A stretch of DNA of 64,000 nucleotides. Origin: Mercenaria mercenaria. Taxonomy: Eukaryota > Mollusca > Bivalvia > Venerida > Veneridae. The position numbers and the translations under genes are program-made. The stretch lies in the NCBI RefSeq assembly GCF_021730395.1, contig NC_069365.1, forward strand, positions 23,844,001 to 23,908,000. Direction: 5' to 3'. A model generated the notes under the pieces. That model was not told the DNA's origin, searched no databases, and saw nothing but the letters and a program-made list of their open reading frames with translations. Below are positions 24,488 to 36,834 of the stretch, piece by piece. Within the stretch, counting starts at the first letter, position 1. The number at the start of each line of letters is the position of its first letter.

Positions 24488-25129
24488 GTGGGAATCAAAA
24501 TTGAAATGCTATCTATTCTTACTATCTATTTTTTCCGACTTTGATGCATTAAAATGAAAACATGTGCCATGCAAACTGCAAAAAATATTCTTTAAATATT
24601 TGCGATGCTCCGATACAGTGTGGTTATGCGTCTTATTGAATTCAACATCGATAACGTGAGTTTTATAAGACATGTATTTGCTTCAATTTTCAGTGTAGAA
24701 ATAAAAGCCATCATATTTGTGGAAATATTCAACATAAAAATATAACCCGGTCTGATCATGGTGCAATATGACTTTCTCTTTTGTTGTTATAAATCGTATT
24801 CTATATAGACAACTCAAAGCGATTGACTTGCAGAGGTTTTACCAAATTCGTACAATTGTAATTGGTTTTAGTTGAAAAACATTGTACAACCCGTGAAAAA
24901 ACAATAGAAATCATTTTGAATTCTCAGTGTTTAAATAAAACACTGTTATCGCAGTATCGCGTTATCCTCATCGTGTTGTAGTGTTTTCGTTATCGTAGTT
25001 TCGTGATTTCGCGTTATCATCATCGTAGTATTGAGTATCGCGTTGTAGAGCAACACATTTTAAAGCAATGGCCCTTATGGAATTCCGTATTCTTTATTTA
25101 CGTTATTTTGCTCATTTCGAGAGGATAAG

Positions 25130-26240
25130 AGTACAGTGAATACTATGAGGAGTCGTTGTCGTTTCTTAAACGTGTACCGTCGTTTCTGTAATTTGTCCTA
25201 GGAAGACTGCCTACACCAAGGGAATAGTTATTGTTTACTTGGACTCCCCACGTCAATGGAGTAGTTGTCGTTTCTGTAACTTTTACTTGGTGGACTTCTA
25301 ATGTCAAGGGAACATTTCTGTAACTTTTATTCAGTGGACTTGTAAGGTCAAGGAAATAGTTGTCGTTTCTCTTAATTTTACTGAATGAACTAGTGACCTC
25401 ATCGCTACTGTAACTTTTGCTGGGTTGATTCGCAACGTCAAGGGAATAGTTGTCATTCCTGTAACTTTTACTAGGTGGACTCGTAACGTCAGTAAACAGT
25501 TGCCGTTTTTCTAACTTTTACTGGGTGGACTCGTCACGTCAAGGGAATAGTTGCCGTTTCTATAGCTTTAAATGGGTTGACTCGTCACGTGAATGGAATA
25601 GTTGTTTCTGTAACTTTTACTGGGTGGACCCGTAACGTCAGTAAACAGTTGCCGTTTTTCTAACTTTTACTGGGTGGACTCGTCACGTCAAGGGAATAGT
25701 TGCCGTTTCTATAGCTTTAAATGGGTGGACTCGTCACGTCAATGGAATAGTTGTCGTTTCTGTAACTTTTACTAGGTGGACTCGTAACGTCAGTAAACAG
25801 TTGCCGTTTTTCTAACTTTTACTGGGTGGACTCGTCACGTCAAGGGAATAGTTGCCGTTTCTGTAGCTTTAAATGGGTTGACTCGTCACGTCAATGGAAT
25901 AGTTGTCGTTTCTGTAACTTTTACTAGGTGGACTCGTAACGTCAGTAAACAGTTGCCGTTTTCTAACTTTAACTGGGTGGACTCGTCACGTCAAGGGAAT
26001 AGTTGCCGTTTCTATAGCTTTAAATGGGTGGACTCGTCATGTCAATGGAATAGTTGTTTCTGTAACTTTTACTGGGTGGACTCGTAACGTCAGTAAACAG
26101 TTGCCGCTTTTCCAACTTCTACTGGGTGGACTCGTAACGTCAAGGGAATAGTTGCCGTTTCTATAACTTTACATGGGTGGGACCGTTACGTTAAGAGACT
26201 AGTTGTCGTTTCTGTAACGTTTTCTAGGTGGGTAATACCA
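25130..26240. repeat. 50-bp minisatellite with 150-bp higher-order period
   Basis: Monomers of about 50 bp carry TTTTACTGGGTGGACTCGTA followed by ACGTCAAGGGAATAGTTGCC and GTTTCTGTAAC. In the centre three monomer types alternate (one with CAGTAAACAGTTGCCG, one with CAAGGGAATAGTTGCCG, one with CAATGGAATAGTTG), so identical units recur at 25522, 25671, 25823 and 25974, a period of 149-152 bp. The edges of the array are more degenerate. No coding role is supported. Confidence 0.92.
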
Positions 26241-27873
26241 AAGCAAGATTTGTTGCTTTTTAACTGTGTGAACTCGTAATGTGAATGGAGCAGTTGTCGT
26301 TTCGTTAAGGTCAGAGACCACTAGTTCAAAAATACAGGGGACTTACTGGGAATAAGACATTCGTATATCTGGGAATAAAATAATGTTAAGTACCTCTGAC
26401 TAGTATGTTATGTAAACAAAGAAGTGATTATTTTTCGAAGCTGAACCTTATTTAAGTGCGTTTAGAATATGCTATTACACATTTCGACAATACTGCTTAC
26501 ATTTGATGTGCATGGAAAAGGGTTTTCTGGAACGGTTTTCTCTCGCCGTGCCAACTCTGTCAACAGTGGTCATTTCGATTTATGGAAGGCCGTACATCCA
26601 ATAATGTTAGAAAACAATTAGTTGTCTCTAATTTTTAAGGTTTACTGGGCAGATTTTATGATATTATTCTTGCACCAATGAAAACAGCATGGTTCTGACT
26701 TATTATGCATGGTATTTTAGTCTTGTCCTAGAACCTGATTACGTACCTTTTATATTTTGCGTACGATAACAAATTAAAATAATTTTCTGTCTTTATGATT
26801 AAAGCAGTAGCTTTTAAGTTATTGCAAGTAAAATAATCCTCTGATACATGGTTGTTTCTTATCAGAGAGAAATTCGGTGCAATATTAGATATTTAGGTTT
26901 ATATTTTGTATAACATAAGCATGTCAAATAACAGCGTATAGAAATAACAGTGTATAGAAAAATAAGTAAAAAGATAGATATCCATCATGCTTAAAAAGGC
27001 GAAATTGACATTTATGTTTTAATTAAGTTCTTGCGATTTCCATATATAGCTGAATACAAAATGTAACACACAAAGGTACTACAGATAGAGTAATTTCAAC
27101 CCCACACGGCAGAATCATTTCCAGGAAGAAAAAACAGTTGTTTTTTAACCGACCACATATTTATATATTATGTATTGATATGTACGTGTAATTAATAACA
27201 CTCTTGCTAAAAGCTCTTGGTGTGGTTGTAATGTCTTGGAAGCTACACCATATTTCAATATCTTCATACCAGACATTAGTTGTTTCATATGATCACAGTG
27301 TATTTGCATACCATCAGTCATTGATACGCGCAAAAACATTGTCACAATATTTTTTTTTATACCAGTTGCATGTTAACTATCAAATAAACTTCGTCATAAG
27401 CAAAACTCTTTTTACAGTAACTACGCTTTTTTTCAACTTTAATATATCAAAAACCATAATCAGTTGAGACTGGATTCGGCTACAAAGTTTAAAGCTGTAA
27501 ATAACTTAAGTGCAGCTTTAAAGCACACAGTCATATCACAGAAGTAAATAATTGTCAATAGCAGTAGCAGTAGCAAGACTATTCTGAATAGAAACGTCTT
27601 CGATATAAATTCTTGTGAATATTGAAATGGCTTTCACAGAAATAATGTATGACATGTCTCTATAGTGTATTACATTCAATGTAGAAAAAACAGTTTCCTG
27701 CTGACATGTTAACATGGCCGCTTTTGTCCACTGCATTTCACATGAAAGATATGTTACTTCTTGCTGTCAAAGGTGAAAGTTAGTAGTTCTTTCAGTAAAA
27801 CTAGTAAATCTGTCTATGCATGTCATTTTGATATAGAGATTACAGATATATATCGTTTCGCTACAGTAACGTT
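26241..27873. other. Intergenic, no gene seen
   Basis: Short open frames only, none with motifs or splice-supported context. Confidence 0.5.
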
Positions 27874-28348
27874 GAAACTGAAACTGAAACTGCTTTATTT
27901 GATTAAACGCCTAATTTTACACATAGTATATTCACCGGCGTTGTACATTAAATTATACCAGATTTATATAGCGCCAAAGGCGCTTTACATAGTTCAAATG
28001 CAGCCACACAGGGCGCATAATTCATCCTTTTTAGTACAGACACAGAGCGATCTGACCAGAAGGACAGAGTGAGACAAAGCCCCCACGACAGAGAGATCAG
28101 AAATCAGATACAGGCTTATCCGGCTAACTTAGCCTAGCTCGTTTCGAATAGACAGCCAGGTCTTTAACGTGCCCAGTGTATAGTACTGATACACGCAAGG
28201 ATTGCCTGGGTTCCTGACCAGTACGCCTCTAGTTGGGTGAGAAACACTGAAAAGCGTTTCTGAAAATTCCCGAGTAGCTGCCGGGGATCGAACCCCGACC
28301 TCAGGATTGGAAGGCCAGTGTGCAAACCACTGAGCTATCCGTCCATCC
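27874..28348 (-). mobile_element. tRNA-derived SINE
   Basis: Read on the minus strand, a tRNA-like head begins near 28348 with A-box ATAGCTCAGTGG and B-box GGTTCGATCCC (Gly-TCC-like anticodon loop, stems degenerate). A unique body follows, then a segment with ATATAGCGCC, and a 3' tail of GTTTCA repeats. AACGTT flanks both ends (27868-27873 and 28349-28354), consistent with a short target duplication. It has no coding capacity and would depend on a LINE for movement. Confidence 0.8.
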
Positions 28349-28354
28349 AACGTT

Positions 28355-29097
28355 CTATAATCTTGATTAATATAATTAAACCATAAAATTTCTAAGAAGA
28401 ATGTTCCCTCAATTTAAGACACGTTGCGAAATATAGAGTTAAATTATCAGGTTTCGATACTACACATTGTTTTAGCTATTGTTTTCTGCATACCAATCTG
28501 GATGCCTATGATAAAAAGGAACAAAAAGAGAGGCAGATGCAGAACTATGCCAGTATAGTGACAGATTTATTTTTAAAGTGTTTTGCCAGAAACCGAAGTA
28601 CAGGCTACAAACAAAACAATAATGTTTAAACTGCTAGTTTGTGTGCACAGATTGGCAGACACTCGGTGCATTAATTGCTTACAGTTGCAGTGTGCAATTA
28701 ATATATACTGTATCTTTGGTATGTTATAGTTCTGGGAATAGGGTTAACGTACGAATGGATACATGCAAAAGTCTTACATGAACCGTGAGAAGTATAATGC
28801 TATTTTATGTTTGAAGTATTTTATACCTAAAATCATATATGCTTTCATTTCAATTAATATCTAATTAAATATTGAAAAAGCCGTCTGCGATCTTTGACTT
28901 ACGACATGTCACAAAGTTTAAAACATTTGGTAAAGTCTTAAAAGAGTCCGACATCAATGATAAAATAGCTGTTCAAATGTATGATACTAGTACTTAAAAC
29001 TGATAAAAAAAGTAACTGTGTTCAAATACCTGATTGCCATTATTATAAAAAAATATAAAATACTTAGACACGTTTAATAAATAATAATTTTGATATT
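28355..29097. other. Upstream flank of the receptor gene
   Basis: AT-rich sequence with no gene. It may hold promoter elements or 5' untranslated exons of the receptor, but no TATA box or start site can be assigned with confidence. Confidence 0.4.
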
Positions 29098-29307
29098 TGA
29101 GCCGCACTATTAGAAAACTAGCATAGTGCGTTTGTGACCAGCATGGATCCAGACCAGGCTGTGCATTCGCAGCCTGTGTTTCTCTAATTGTAATAGGCTT
29201 TGAAAACGAACAGCATGGATCCTGACCTGACTGCGCGGATGTGCAGGCTGGTCTGGATCCGTGCTAGTCGAAAATGCACTATGTTGGTTTTCTCATGGTG
29301 AGGCTCA
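29098..29307. mobile_element. Palindromic foldback element (MITE-like)
   Basis: The 210-bp element starts TGAGCCGCACTATTAGAAAA and ends with the inverted match (TTTTCTCATGGTGAGGCTCA). The arms continue inward through CTAGCATAGTGCG and CAGCATGGATCCAGACCAG with their complements, and the centre contains a further nested inverted repeat. I recognise this family as very abundant in bivalve DNA. It ends 135 bp upstream of the receptor start codon. Confidence 0.85.
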
Positions 29308-29442
29308 TTTATGATACTGGGAAAGAATGTTCATCTCGTGAAGAGAAAAGATTAATCCATGTTATAAGTGCGCTAACACAACTATAGTTTGGAATATATA
29401 GTTGAACATTTTTTCCTTCTATCAGTTTCAGGTATAATCTAC

Positions 29443-32400
29443 ATGTTGACAAATATGGAGATATCCACTCTTCCTGTATACCTAGTTTTATCTGTGGTAA
29501 CACTTTCTTCCAGAATTAGATGCGAGGAATTAACAAGGTAATATATACATATCCACAAAAACAAATAATATATTTAATAGTATAATACAGGCGGAACAAC
29601 TGAATAGATCTTATTTTCATTTTTGGACTAATATTTTTTCTGATAGTTGACGTTGTTTTTTGTTTGTTTTGTTTTTATTTTCGAAGGAAATATACGAGAG
29701 CTTCCGTATTAGAGATGCTTGTCGACGTTTTTGGAATAGAAGAAACATTCCATATGCTGAATATAATGAAGTCTATATTAATTTTCTAATTGTCTAGAAT
29801 TGCATTTTACGCTTATTTCATGTTTACAGTTGTTCATTGTGGCACTAGAGTTATGATAAAACTGCAAAACACACGTTTGACTTGACCTTATATAAACATT
29901 CTGTGTGCTTACATGTCTTTAATTTCGTAAATGCCTTCTTGAAACAATAAACTTGTATTATAACTTGCAGACGTCAGATAACTTCGTATTTGCTGAATAC
30001 CTCGAGATATGATTCAAATATTGTACCCGACTTTGATGAAGGTATGTAACACTCTCCAAATGTTTACATATTTATGCACCCGGTATATCGTTTTGCTCAT
30101 ATATGGTTTCCGATCAATAACTACAGAAAGTTTATGTCTGCAGTAGCCACATTTTATTGTGTAATTGCTTGAATCAGTTAATAATCCCTATTGTTGAGAA
30201 GGTTAGAATGTCAAAGGATGGCTCCGAGACTAAACACTAAAGAAAGATCTTGGCTAGTGTTTTTATACTGCATAAAGTTACTTTCTCTTTTCAACAGATG
30301 TTCTGTATTGTTTCTGATGTCTGCTGGTCAATGGTCAAGTTCATAGTGATCTTGAAACTGAAAACGGTTTTTATCTGTAGCTGGAGCATTTTTATGTTAA
30401 CTGCCGTCAGATTTGTAGGACAGTAGATGAGCTTTTCGTTTTGTGGTCAGTACCACTGTGTTTATAGATACAGCCTTCGAACTGCTCTCGATGATTGCAT
30501 GTAGTCCGTAGATGTTGTTTTTGATGTCATTAAGTCAAGAGTCAAGTACACAGCCTACAAAATTATATTATATAAGATCGACTAGTCGTCGTCGACATGG
30601 CATCACAGGATATCTTGTTTAAAAACAACGTTTTCTTTATTATTCTCCCTGATACAAAGTTTATGGAGGGCTATATTGCTATGTGTATTTCCGTCTGTCT
30701 GTAATTCGTGTCCACTTCATATCGTCTTCTAAACTGCCTGGAATATGTTCATAAAAGTAGCATCAACTAGGTTGATCAAATATTAATTTCACAAAACCGA
30801 TATGCAGAATGCACAACCCAGGTCACTATGCGTTCTTTAGGACAAAGAGAATTGTATGGTAAAATCAACAAATGTTTAACAGTAACACGAACCTCTCAGG
30901 ATACATCTACCTTTGCATTATTAAAATTCAATGAGGATGCAGGTCATATTCCTTTTCTGTTCAAAAGCTGTTTAAAATTAATAACTCTCAGCCCGTAACA
31001 GTATCTACTTCATTTTATAGACATACGGTTTCAGTCGTTTTAGAGGATCGATCGAAGGGCAGTTAAGTATAATGTGTGCCATTGCTCTTTTTTATCAAAA
31101 TAAGGAATGATTAGGTAAATGCAATTTAGCAATAACCTCAAAGGTATTGATCATATTTAGTGGCTATGAGCCAGGTTTGCAGCGACGGTGTAAATATAAG
31201 ACATATCGTCTAATATTTGCTCAAACATAACCAAAACTACTGATTGTTTTCACATGCAATACAGACTTGTCATATAGCTCTAGGAAAAACAGTACTGTAA
31301 TAGACCGAGTTACAGTAATCTAGCAATTAAATGTCTTACTTGTGTTGATATCGTGCCCTACTTGTATCAGGAAGAATATTCTTGATAGTGTTGATTTGGT
31401 ATCTTACTGATACTGTTTTTGATATTGTGCCGTACATATGTTGATATTTTGTTTGTTTGTTTTTGGTTTATCGCCGTTTTTCAACAGTATTTCAGTCATG
31501 TAACGGCGGGCAGTTAACCTTACCAGTGTTCCTGGATTCTGTACCAGTACAAACCTGTTCTCCGCAAGCAACTGCCAACTTCCCCACATGAATTATCAGA
31601 GGTGGAGGACGAATGATTTCAGACACAGTGTCTTTTATCAAATCGTCACAAAGAGAACATACGCCCCGCCCGAGGATCGAACTCGCGACCCCGCGATCCG
31701 TAGACCAACGCTCTCCCTACTGACTGAGCTAAGCGGGCGGGCTATTGTGTCGTACATGTGTTGATATTTTGTCGTGTCGTACATGTTTTGATATTGTATC
31801 GTACATGTGTTGATATTTTGTCGTACATGTGTTGATATTTTGTCGTGTCGTAAATGTTTTAATGTGTCTTACATGTGTTGATTATGTATCGTACATGTCC
31901 TAAAAGTGTGTTTAGACGTGTTGATATTGTGTGTATATTTCAGAATACCCAACAAACGTCACCATACAAGTTACTATACATGATATGCATTCCATCAGCG
32001 AAGCGAAAATGGTAAGCTTGTGTTATCTTGTGTTTCTATTGATAAAAGCCCCTGCTAAATCAAGTAAATCCTATGGCTTAAAACCTTACTTTAGAAAGTT
32101 TATCATTCTTGAATTGCAATTAAGGCAATATTTCTAAATTCTAGTTTTATTTTTTATAACGTGATCTTGTAAAATATAATATAGCAGTGTAGTAATTCTG
32201 TTTCAGATTTTGTTTAGATATTTGCAGGAGTTTGTTCTTTAAGTTTATTATTAATCGATTGCTGAATCGATAAACAAGTATTTCAATGGTAAAGAATTGG
32301 ACGTGTCGTCAACAAGTAATCAAGGCGCATGCAATACATAAAGTCATATAGGCAGCAGTTGGTCAGATACAAGTATATGTTTAAAACAAGCTTTCAAGTA

Positions 32401-35400
32401 TGAAATAAACCGGCACTTATTTTACTATCCAGGAATATTCCATAGATGTTTTTCTGCGCCTGTGGTGGCGAGATCCTCGCTTAGATTTTCATGGTAACAC
32501 GACAAGTGTGACAAAACTGGAACTCGACTCTAAGAATGCCGACAATGTGTGGCAACCAGACATTTTCTTTGAAAATGAGAAGAGAGCATACGTGCACAAC
32601 GTGATGGCGACGAATAAACTAATGCATATCCTTAAAAATGGAACGGTCATATACAGCATCAGGTCAAGGCATTCTGTATTGTAATGATTACTTTGAAGTT
32701 AATACACGTATGCGATATGCCAAATGATACAATAAGAGAAATATTAGACCAAGTTTCAGTTCAAGCTCCACTGTTTTACTAGGTGTGTGTGCTTTGGCGG
32801 TTAGAAGTCATATTCCATCCGTTTATTGACTTTTTGTTATATACATTGCTATATGACCTCGACGCCAGAACGCACTGACGTATTGGCATTAGCATTTGTA
32901 TCAGTTGAGAAAATCGAATGGCATTTGTATCATTTTACGTAAATTTATTACTATTTAAAGTAAGATGTATGATAAACGTATTAATTGTAGATCTTTGACT
33001 GTGATAATATAAGGGATGTTGCGATGATGTAGGTTTTCGTGTAATTGTATCATCTGTCTACTAAAACTTCTAACCTTGGTTGTACGACTTTATATAAAAG
33101 ATGATAGGTAAGGGTAGATTTTTTGGAAGCACAGAGCACCACAAACACAGCCTCAGAGCCACGCATTTGCAAAGTAGGCCCACAACAAAAAGAAGCTGTT
33201 CGGCTATAAACATGTTCGGCTGTATTGTATGAATAACTTGTAATATTTTAAATGTTTACGCATCACATGCTTCTTAACACCTACGCGTACAGTACTACAC
33301 AGTACTACGCGTAAGTATGAAACGTATTCTATGTATCTTTGATCACTTTAAGTAATAAATAATATGATTATAAAGTCTTCGCTTTCGCTTTCCGCTTATA
33401 TAAGTACAAAACTGTGTTATTTTAAATGACTGTGTCTAATTGTAGAAATTATGCTTAGAAATAGGTTTGGACTGTGTTCGGAACATTTCCATGCTAATAG
33501 GTGCAATTAGTGAAAGATATGTATATAAACTCGATATACTGTCTTACCTAGTCTAATTCCATGCACTGACAATAAATAATTATTAAGTTTGTTTGTTTTC
33601 TTCAGACTGTCTTTGTCGCTAACCTGTACCATGTTATTACAGTACTATCCATTTGACAGCCAACGATGTCCAATAACTATACAGAGCTGTGAGTACGTGT
33701 TTGGAGACAGTTTTCAGGGAATGTATTTTAATCGCGACTATTCATAAGATCACGTTTCGACCTACACGCTCAGTCCATTTTTATAATTATGTTCTAGTAC
33801 ATTTTCAAGATTCATATCAGTAAAAGCCTGTGAAGCCCATGCACAGTATAGCAATTAATCAATAATGACAAGACATAAGATATTTGCTCTGCTAAAATGC
33901 ACCTGGACTATTCCATGTGTTAAAATAGCTGTTTTTATTTTGACAATCGTTGTAGTTGTTTTTTGTGTTCTTCTTGTTGGATTTTATCTAACGTTAAACA
34001 AAGACAAAAATAGGTCAAAATGGGGACTTTCTAGATTTTCATGGTGGTGGAAGACCCCAAGTGCACTTCCATTCATTATTTCAGGCATTGTCGAGCACCT
34101 GCACCGGACCATAGATCACAGAATGATATCTTTGCATGAAAGAATTCTACACCTAAAGCAAGGTGTCGAACTCATAGCAGAGAGGGGCAAATAAGTCGAA
34201 GTTTTGACATTAGATAGACAGTTATATAGCACATGTGATTAGAAATTTTACGTCGTTAATTATCGTGGGCTGAGAACGTTTCTTGTGTCGGATATCAGGA
34301 ATATATGCTACAGCGATGTGTATAACATTTCGTACATTTGACAGAATATCTTTTTAGGTACAGAATATCTACTTTATTACAGTTGGATATACCAAGGACA
34401 ACATTGATTTGCACTGGCATGATACAAATCCTATCCTCGCAGAACATCTGGAAATGCCACAGTTTATGTTGCAAGAAGATGAAATCGTCACCAGTGATTA
34501 CGAATCCCCGTATTCCGAAAGTAAGCTAGAAACGTATTTTAAATTGAAATGCGCTAACAAATAAGAAGGTAAAATAAATTATTCATAAAAGCGTCAATGT
34601 GACTTTATCAGAGCAAAGTCCGCGTACTTATTAAACATGGAGGGTCATGAAGGCCTTTAAGTGCTTACTTGGGTATTTCAATTGAACCGCGGCGACCATG
34701 TTGTTTAACAAGTCAACATAATAAACAGTTTTAGCAGGAGGTCATCAATGGAAAAAAAATATGAAATTATTTTGAAATTGAGCAATTTCATACCAGAATT
34801 AAAAGTAACTAATACAGCGTAGATTGAAAATCGCTACAAACAAACTTCTTTTTTATTAACCTCTAATAAAGTTCTACCATTTTCATTGGTTAAAACGTGG
34901 TCACGTGGTGACCCCCTAATATATCTGTGGAGGGTGAGCAGATTTTCATGTCGATCTAGGCTATAAATATGTGGTTGATAAAGCAAATTAATCATACGGT
35001 TTGTCAGTGACCCTCCACGAAAATATATAGGGTCAGCATGATACATATTTGGACTCGGTTCCCCAAAACCCCCGCACCATCCATTTATTAAGATATTATC
35101 GAACTTAACTATTATGTGCACCTTAAAGAGTGAAAACAGTCGCTTATTGCAATACGTCTTTAAATCTGCAGTATATTCATACAGAAAATTAAACACGTCG
35201 ATTGTGATTATATACAACGTATTGACAGGTGTTTAGCTACTATTTTTTTCTGAAATATGGTTTTAGTCGATTCATCCTAGAAGCTATTCTGCCAAACTAC
35301 TTTAAAAACCTGCCTGTTGATTCGCAGGAAAAACGTTTTAGGTTTAGCATTTTCCTATTTTTGCATGTTTAAAAGTTATTAGATTCTATGTTTCTTTCAG

Positions 35401-36834
35401 CTGGAACCTTCTCGACGCTTAAAGCAGAACTAGTTCTAACTAGAAAAGTTGGCTTCTATTTCTTGCAAGTATTTGTACCAAGTATACTGCTTGTGGTACT
35501 GTCCTGGGTCTCATTCTGGGTTGACCCGAACGCTGTACCGGCACGGGTTTCACTTGGAGTTACTTGTGTTCTCACCATGACAACGCAGAGTTCTGGTATA
35601 CGACAATCACTTCCACCTGTGTCCTACGTTAAAGCGATAGATGTTTGGATGTTCGTGTGTTTACTTTTTGTGTTTGCTGCCTTACTGGAGTTTGCCTATG
35701 TCAACGTTCTTCAACGTAAGAAGTCAAAGATGGCCATTAAACCTGATGACAAGAACGGGGGAAATGATACGGTGTGTATAAAGAAAATGAACAAAACATT
35801 CTATTGCATTTTATTCTATCTTTTTATCATGAACAACAATTTACAAAAGTTTCTGTTTATTTCTGTTGAACATGAGGACAATATTGTATATATATTCCCG
35901 CTGAAGAGAAATTGGCACAGGAAGAATGTGCCATTAATAATATCTGATCGTTACATCTTCAGGGAAGCGGACAGACAAAAGAAGATGATGCAACAGTGAA
36001 GCAATCTACTCTTATAGAATGTCTGACTGTAAGTTTCGTTTTTTTTTATTTTTGATGTTTGATATTTAATGCAGGAATTAATATTTATATGCATGGACAA
36101 AATCATTAAGATTGATTGTATTTCTTTAAAGTTTACGTACCTATACCTATTTTTGTTAACACGTTCCTTTTCATTCATACAGAAGCGCTTAGACCTGCTT
36201 GGTACAAAAGCAAATATATACATGACAGCAGTGACTATATAATCAGTACTAATAGATGGAATATAACTATAGGACACACTTATTGAATGGCTAGAATGTT
36301 TTAAAGTTAAATCAAATCCGAAAGGTCCGACCCACCGAAGCAGATAGTTTTGAACATGAACCGGCAAGCCATTCAATAAGTGTTTTTTACATGGCATTAG
36401 AAATAATTTCAAAGATTTTTGCTAACATTTTGACATTTACTTAGCAAACCTGTGTTGAATCCAGTCTGTGTTGATCTGCAAATAGCACAAACTACGACCC
36501 GGCGATATATAGATGGAATCATGTGCATGTAATACTACAAATTTATTGGAATGGTTTAATGGTTTGATTTTAAGATGATAGTGTGGTACAATATAGTTCA
36601 TACTAATTATTTTTGCGTATTGTACATGGCAATGTCCAGTGGGAAAATTCCAAATTAATGGTTGTTTTTCAATTTCAGAAGGCGTTCAGTAGAACAAAAG
36701 CTGACGAACAGATGGTAGCAAAGAGAACTGATATCATATCAAGAGTGTTATTTCCATTGTCGTTTCTTTTATTTCTGATTATTTTCTTCAGTGTATGTGG
36801 TCTTGCTCCGCACCAAGAGCCTCGCGATAACTGA
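29443..36834 (+). CDS. Cys-loop anion channel subunit, GABA-A/glycine receptor group
   Basis: Nine exons: 29443-29537, 29971-30041, 31944-32011, 32433-32662, 33606-33688, 34383-34520, 35401-35771, 35963-36028, 36679-36834. All introns are GT-AG and phases agree, giving 425 residues. A signal peptide comes first (PVYLVLSVVTLSS), then the ligand-binding domain with WWRDPRL, NVWQPD and the Cys-loop (C162 to C176, 13 residues between). M1 is about 246-268, M2 277-296, M3 306-331, M4 393-415. VPAR before M2 is the anion-selectivity signature, so a chloride-permeable pentameric channel in the plasma membrane is expected. M2 has 2' Ser, 6' Thr, 9' Leu and 15' Ser. N-glycosylation sites are N60, N100 and N147. 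Loop C lacks the second cysteine pair of glycine receptors and GluCl. The ligand cannot be told. The M3-M4 loop is short, about 60 residues. Confidence 0.94.
31340..31930. repeat. Minisatellite in receptor intron 2
   Basis: Degenerate copies of a roughly 21-24 bp motif (GTCGTACATGTGTTGATATT) lie on both sides of a SINE, at 31340-31450 and 31744-31930. The last copies run into the acceptor region of exon 3. Confidence 0.75.
31449..31741 (-). mobile_element. tRNA-Arg-derived SINE nested in the minisatellite
   Basis: The minus strand begins CCGCCCGCTTAGCTCAGTCA, contains a GGTCTACGGATC anticodon arm (ACG, tRNA-Arg-like) and a GAGTTCGATCC B box. A 200-bp body follows, then a tail of CAAA repeats at 31449-31462. 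Segments of 28 bp on each side (31424-31451 and 31744-31771) are nearly identical, but they match the surrounding minisatellite, so it is unclear whether they are a target duplication. Confidence 0.85.
33865..34194 (+). CDS. Possible small membrane protein frame inside receptor intron 5
   Basis: A 109-codon open frame lies wholly within intron 5 of the receptor gene, on the same strand. It starts with ATG and encodes one strong membrane span (CVKIAVFILTIVVVVFCVLL, about residues 18-40) followed by a basic, Trp-containing stretch (SRFSWWWKTP) and an amphipathic His/Glu-rich C-terminus. I recognise no family, and no splice signals or promoter can be assigned. It could be a chance frame, a nested gene, or a relic of an insertion. 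Confidence 0.25.
   Translation: MTRHKIFALLKCTWTIPCVKIAVFILTIVVVVFCVLLVGFYLTLNKDKNRSKWGLSRFSWWWKTPSALPFIISGIVEHLHRTIDHRMISLHERILHLKQGVELIAERGK
34914..35032. repeat. Imperfect inverted repeat in receptor intron 6
   Basis: The left arm CCCTAATATATCTGTGGAGG (34914-34935) pairs with the right arm at 35010-35032 around a 75-bp loop. It is MITE-like, but no target duplication was found. The open minus-strand frame crossing it is probably a by-product. Confidence 0.5.
36277..36382. repeat. Short hairpin element in receptor intron 8
   Basis: A perfect 16-bp inverted repeat (CACTTATTGAATGGCT at 36277-36292 and its complement at 36367-36382) encloses a 74-bp loop. It may be a tiny MITE. Confidence 0.65.

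Larger units (their letters stand above)
22882..25089. mobile_element. 2.2-kb inverted-repeat element with satellite arms
   Basis: The ends are inverted copies of each other over about 145 bp. The left end begins TACGGAATTCC, then GGGCCATCGCC and ACTCGATAGTACGATAATG; the right end shows the reverse complement, finishing GGAATTCCGTA at 25089. Both arms run into arrays built on a GCGTTATC/GATAACGC motif. The middle holds a possible SINE head and copy 2 of the 550-bp dispersed repeat. No transposase is visible, so it would be non-autonomous, of foldback type. The class is unknown. Confidence 0.7.

Noticed and set aside
34834-35217. 127-codon minus-strand frame in receptor intron 6
   Set aside because: It overlaps an inverted repeat, has no recognisable domain and no supporting signals.
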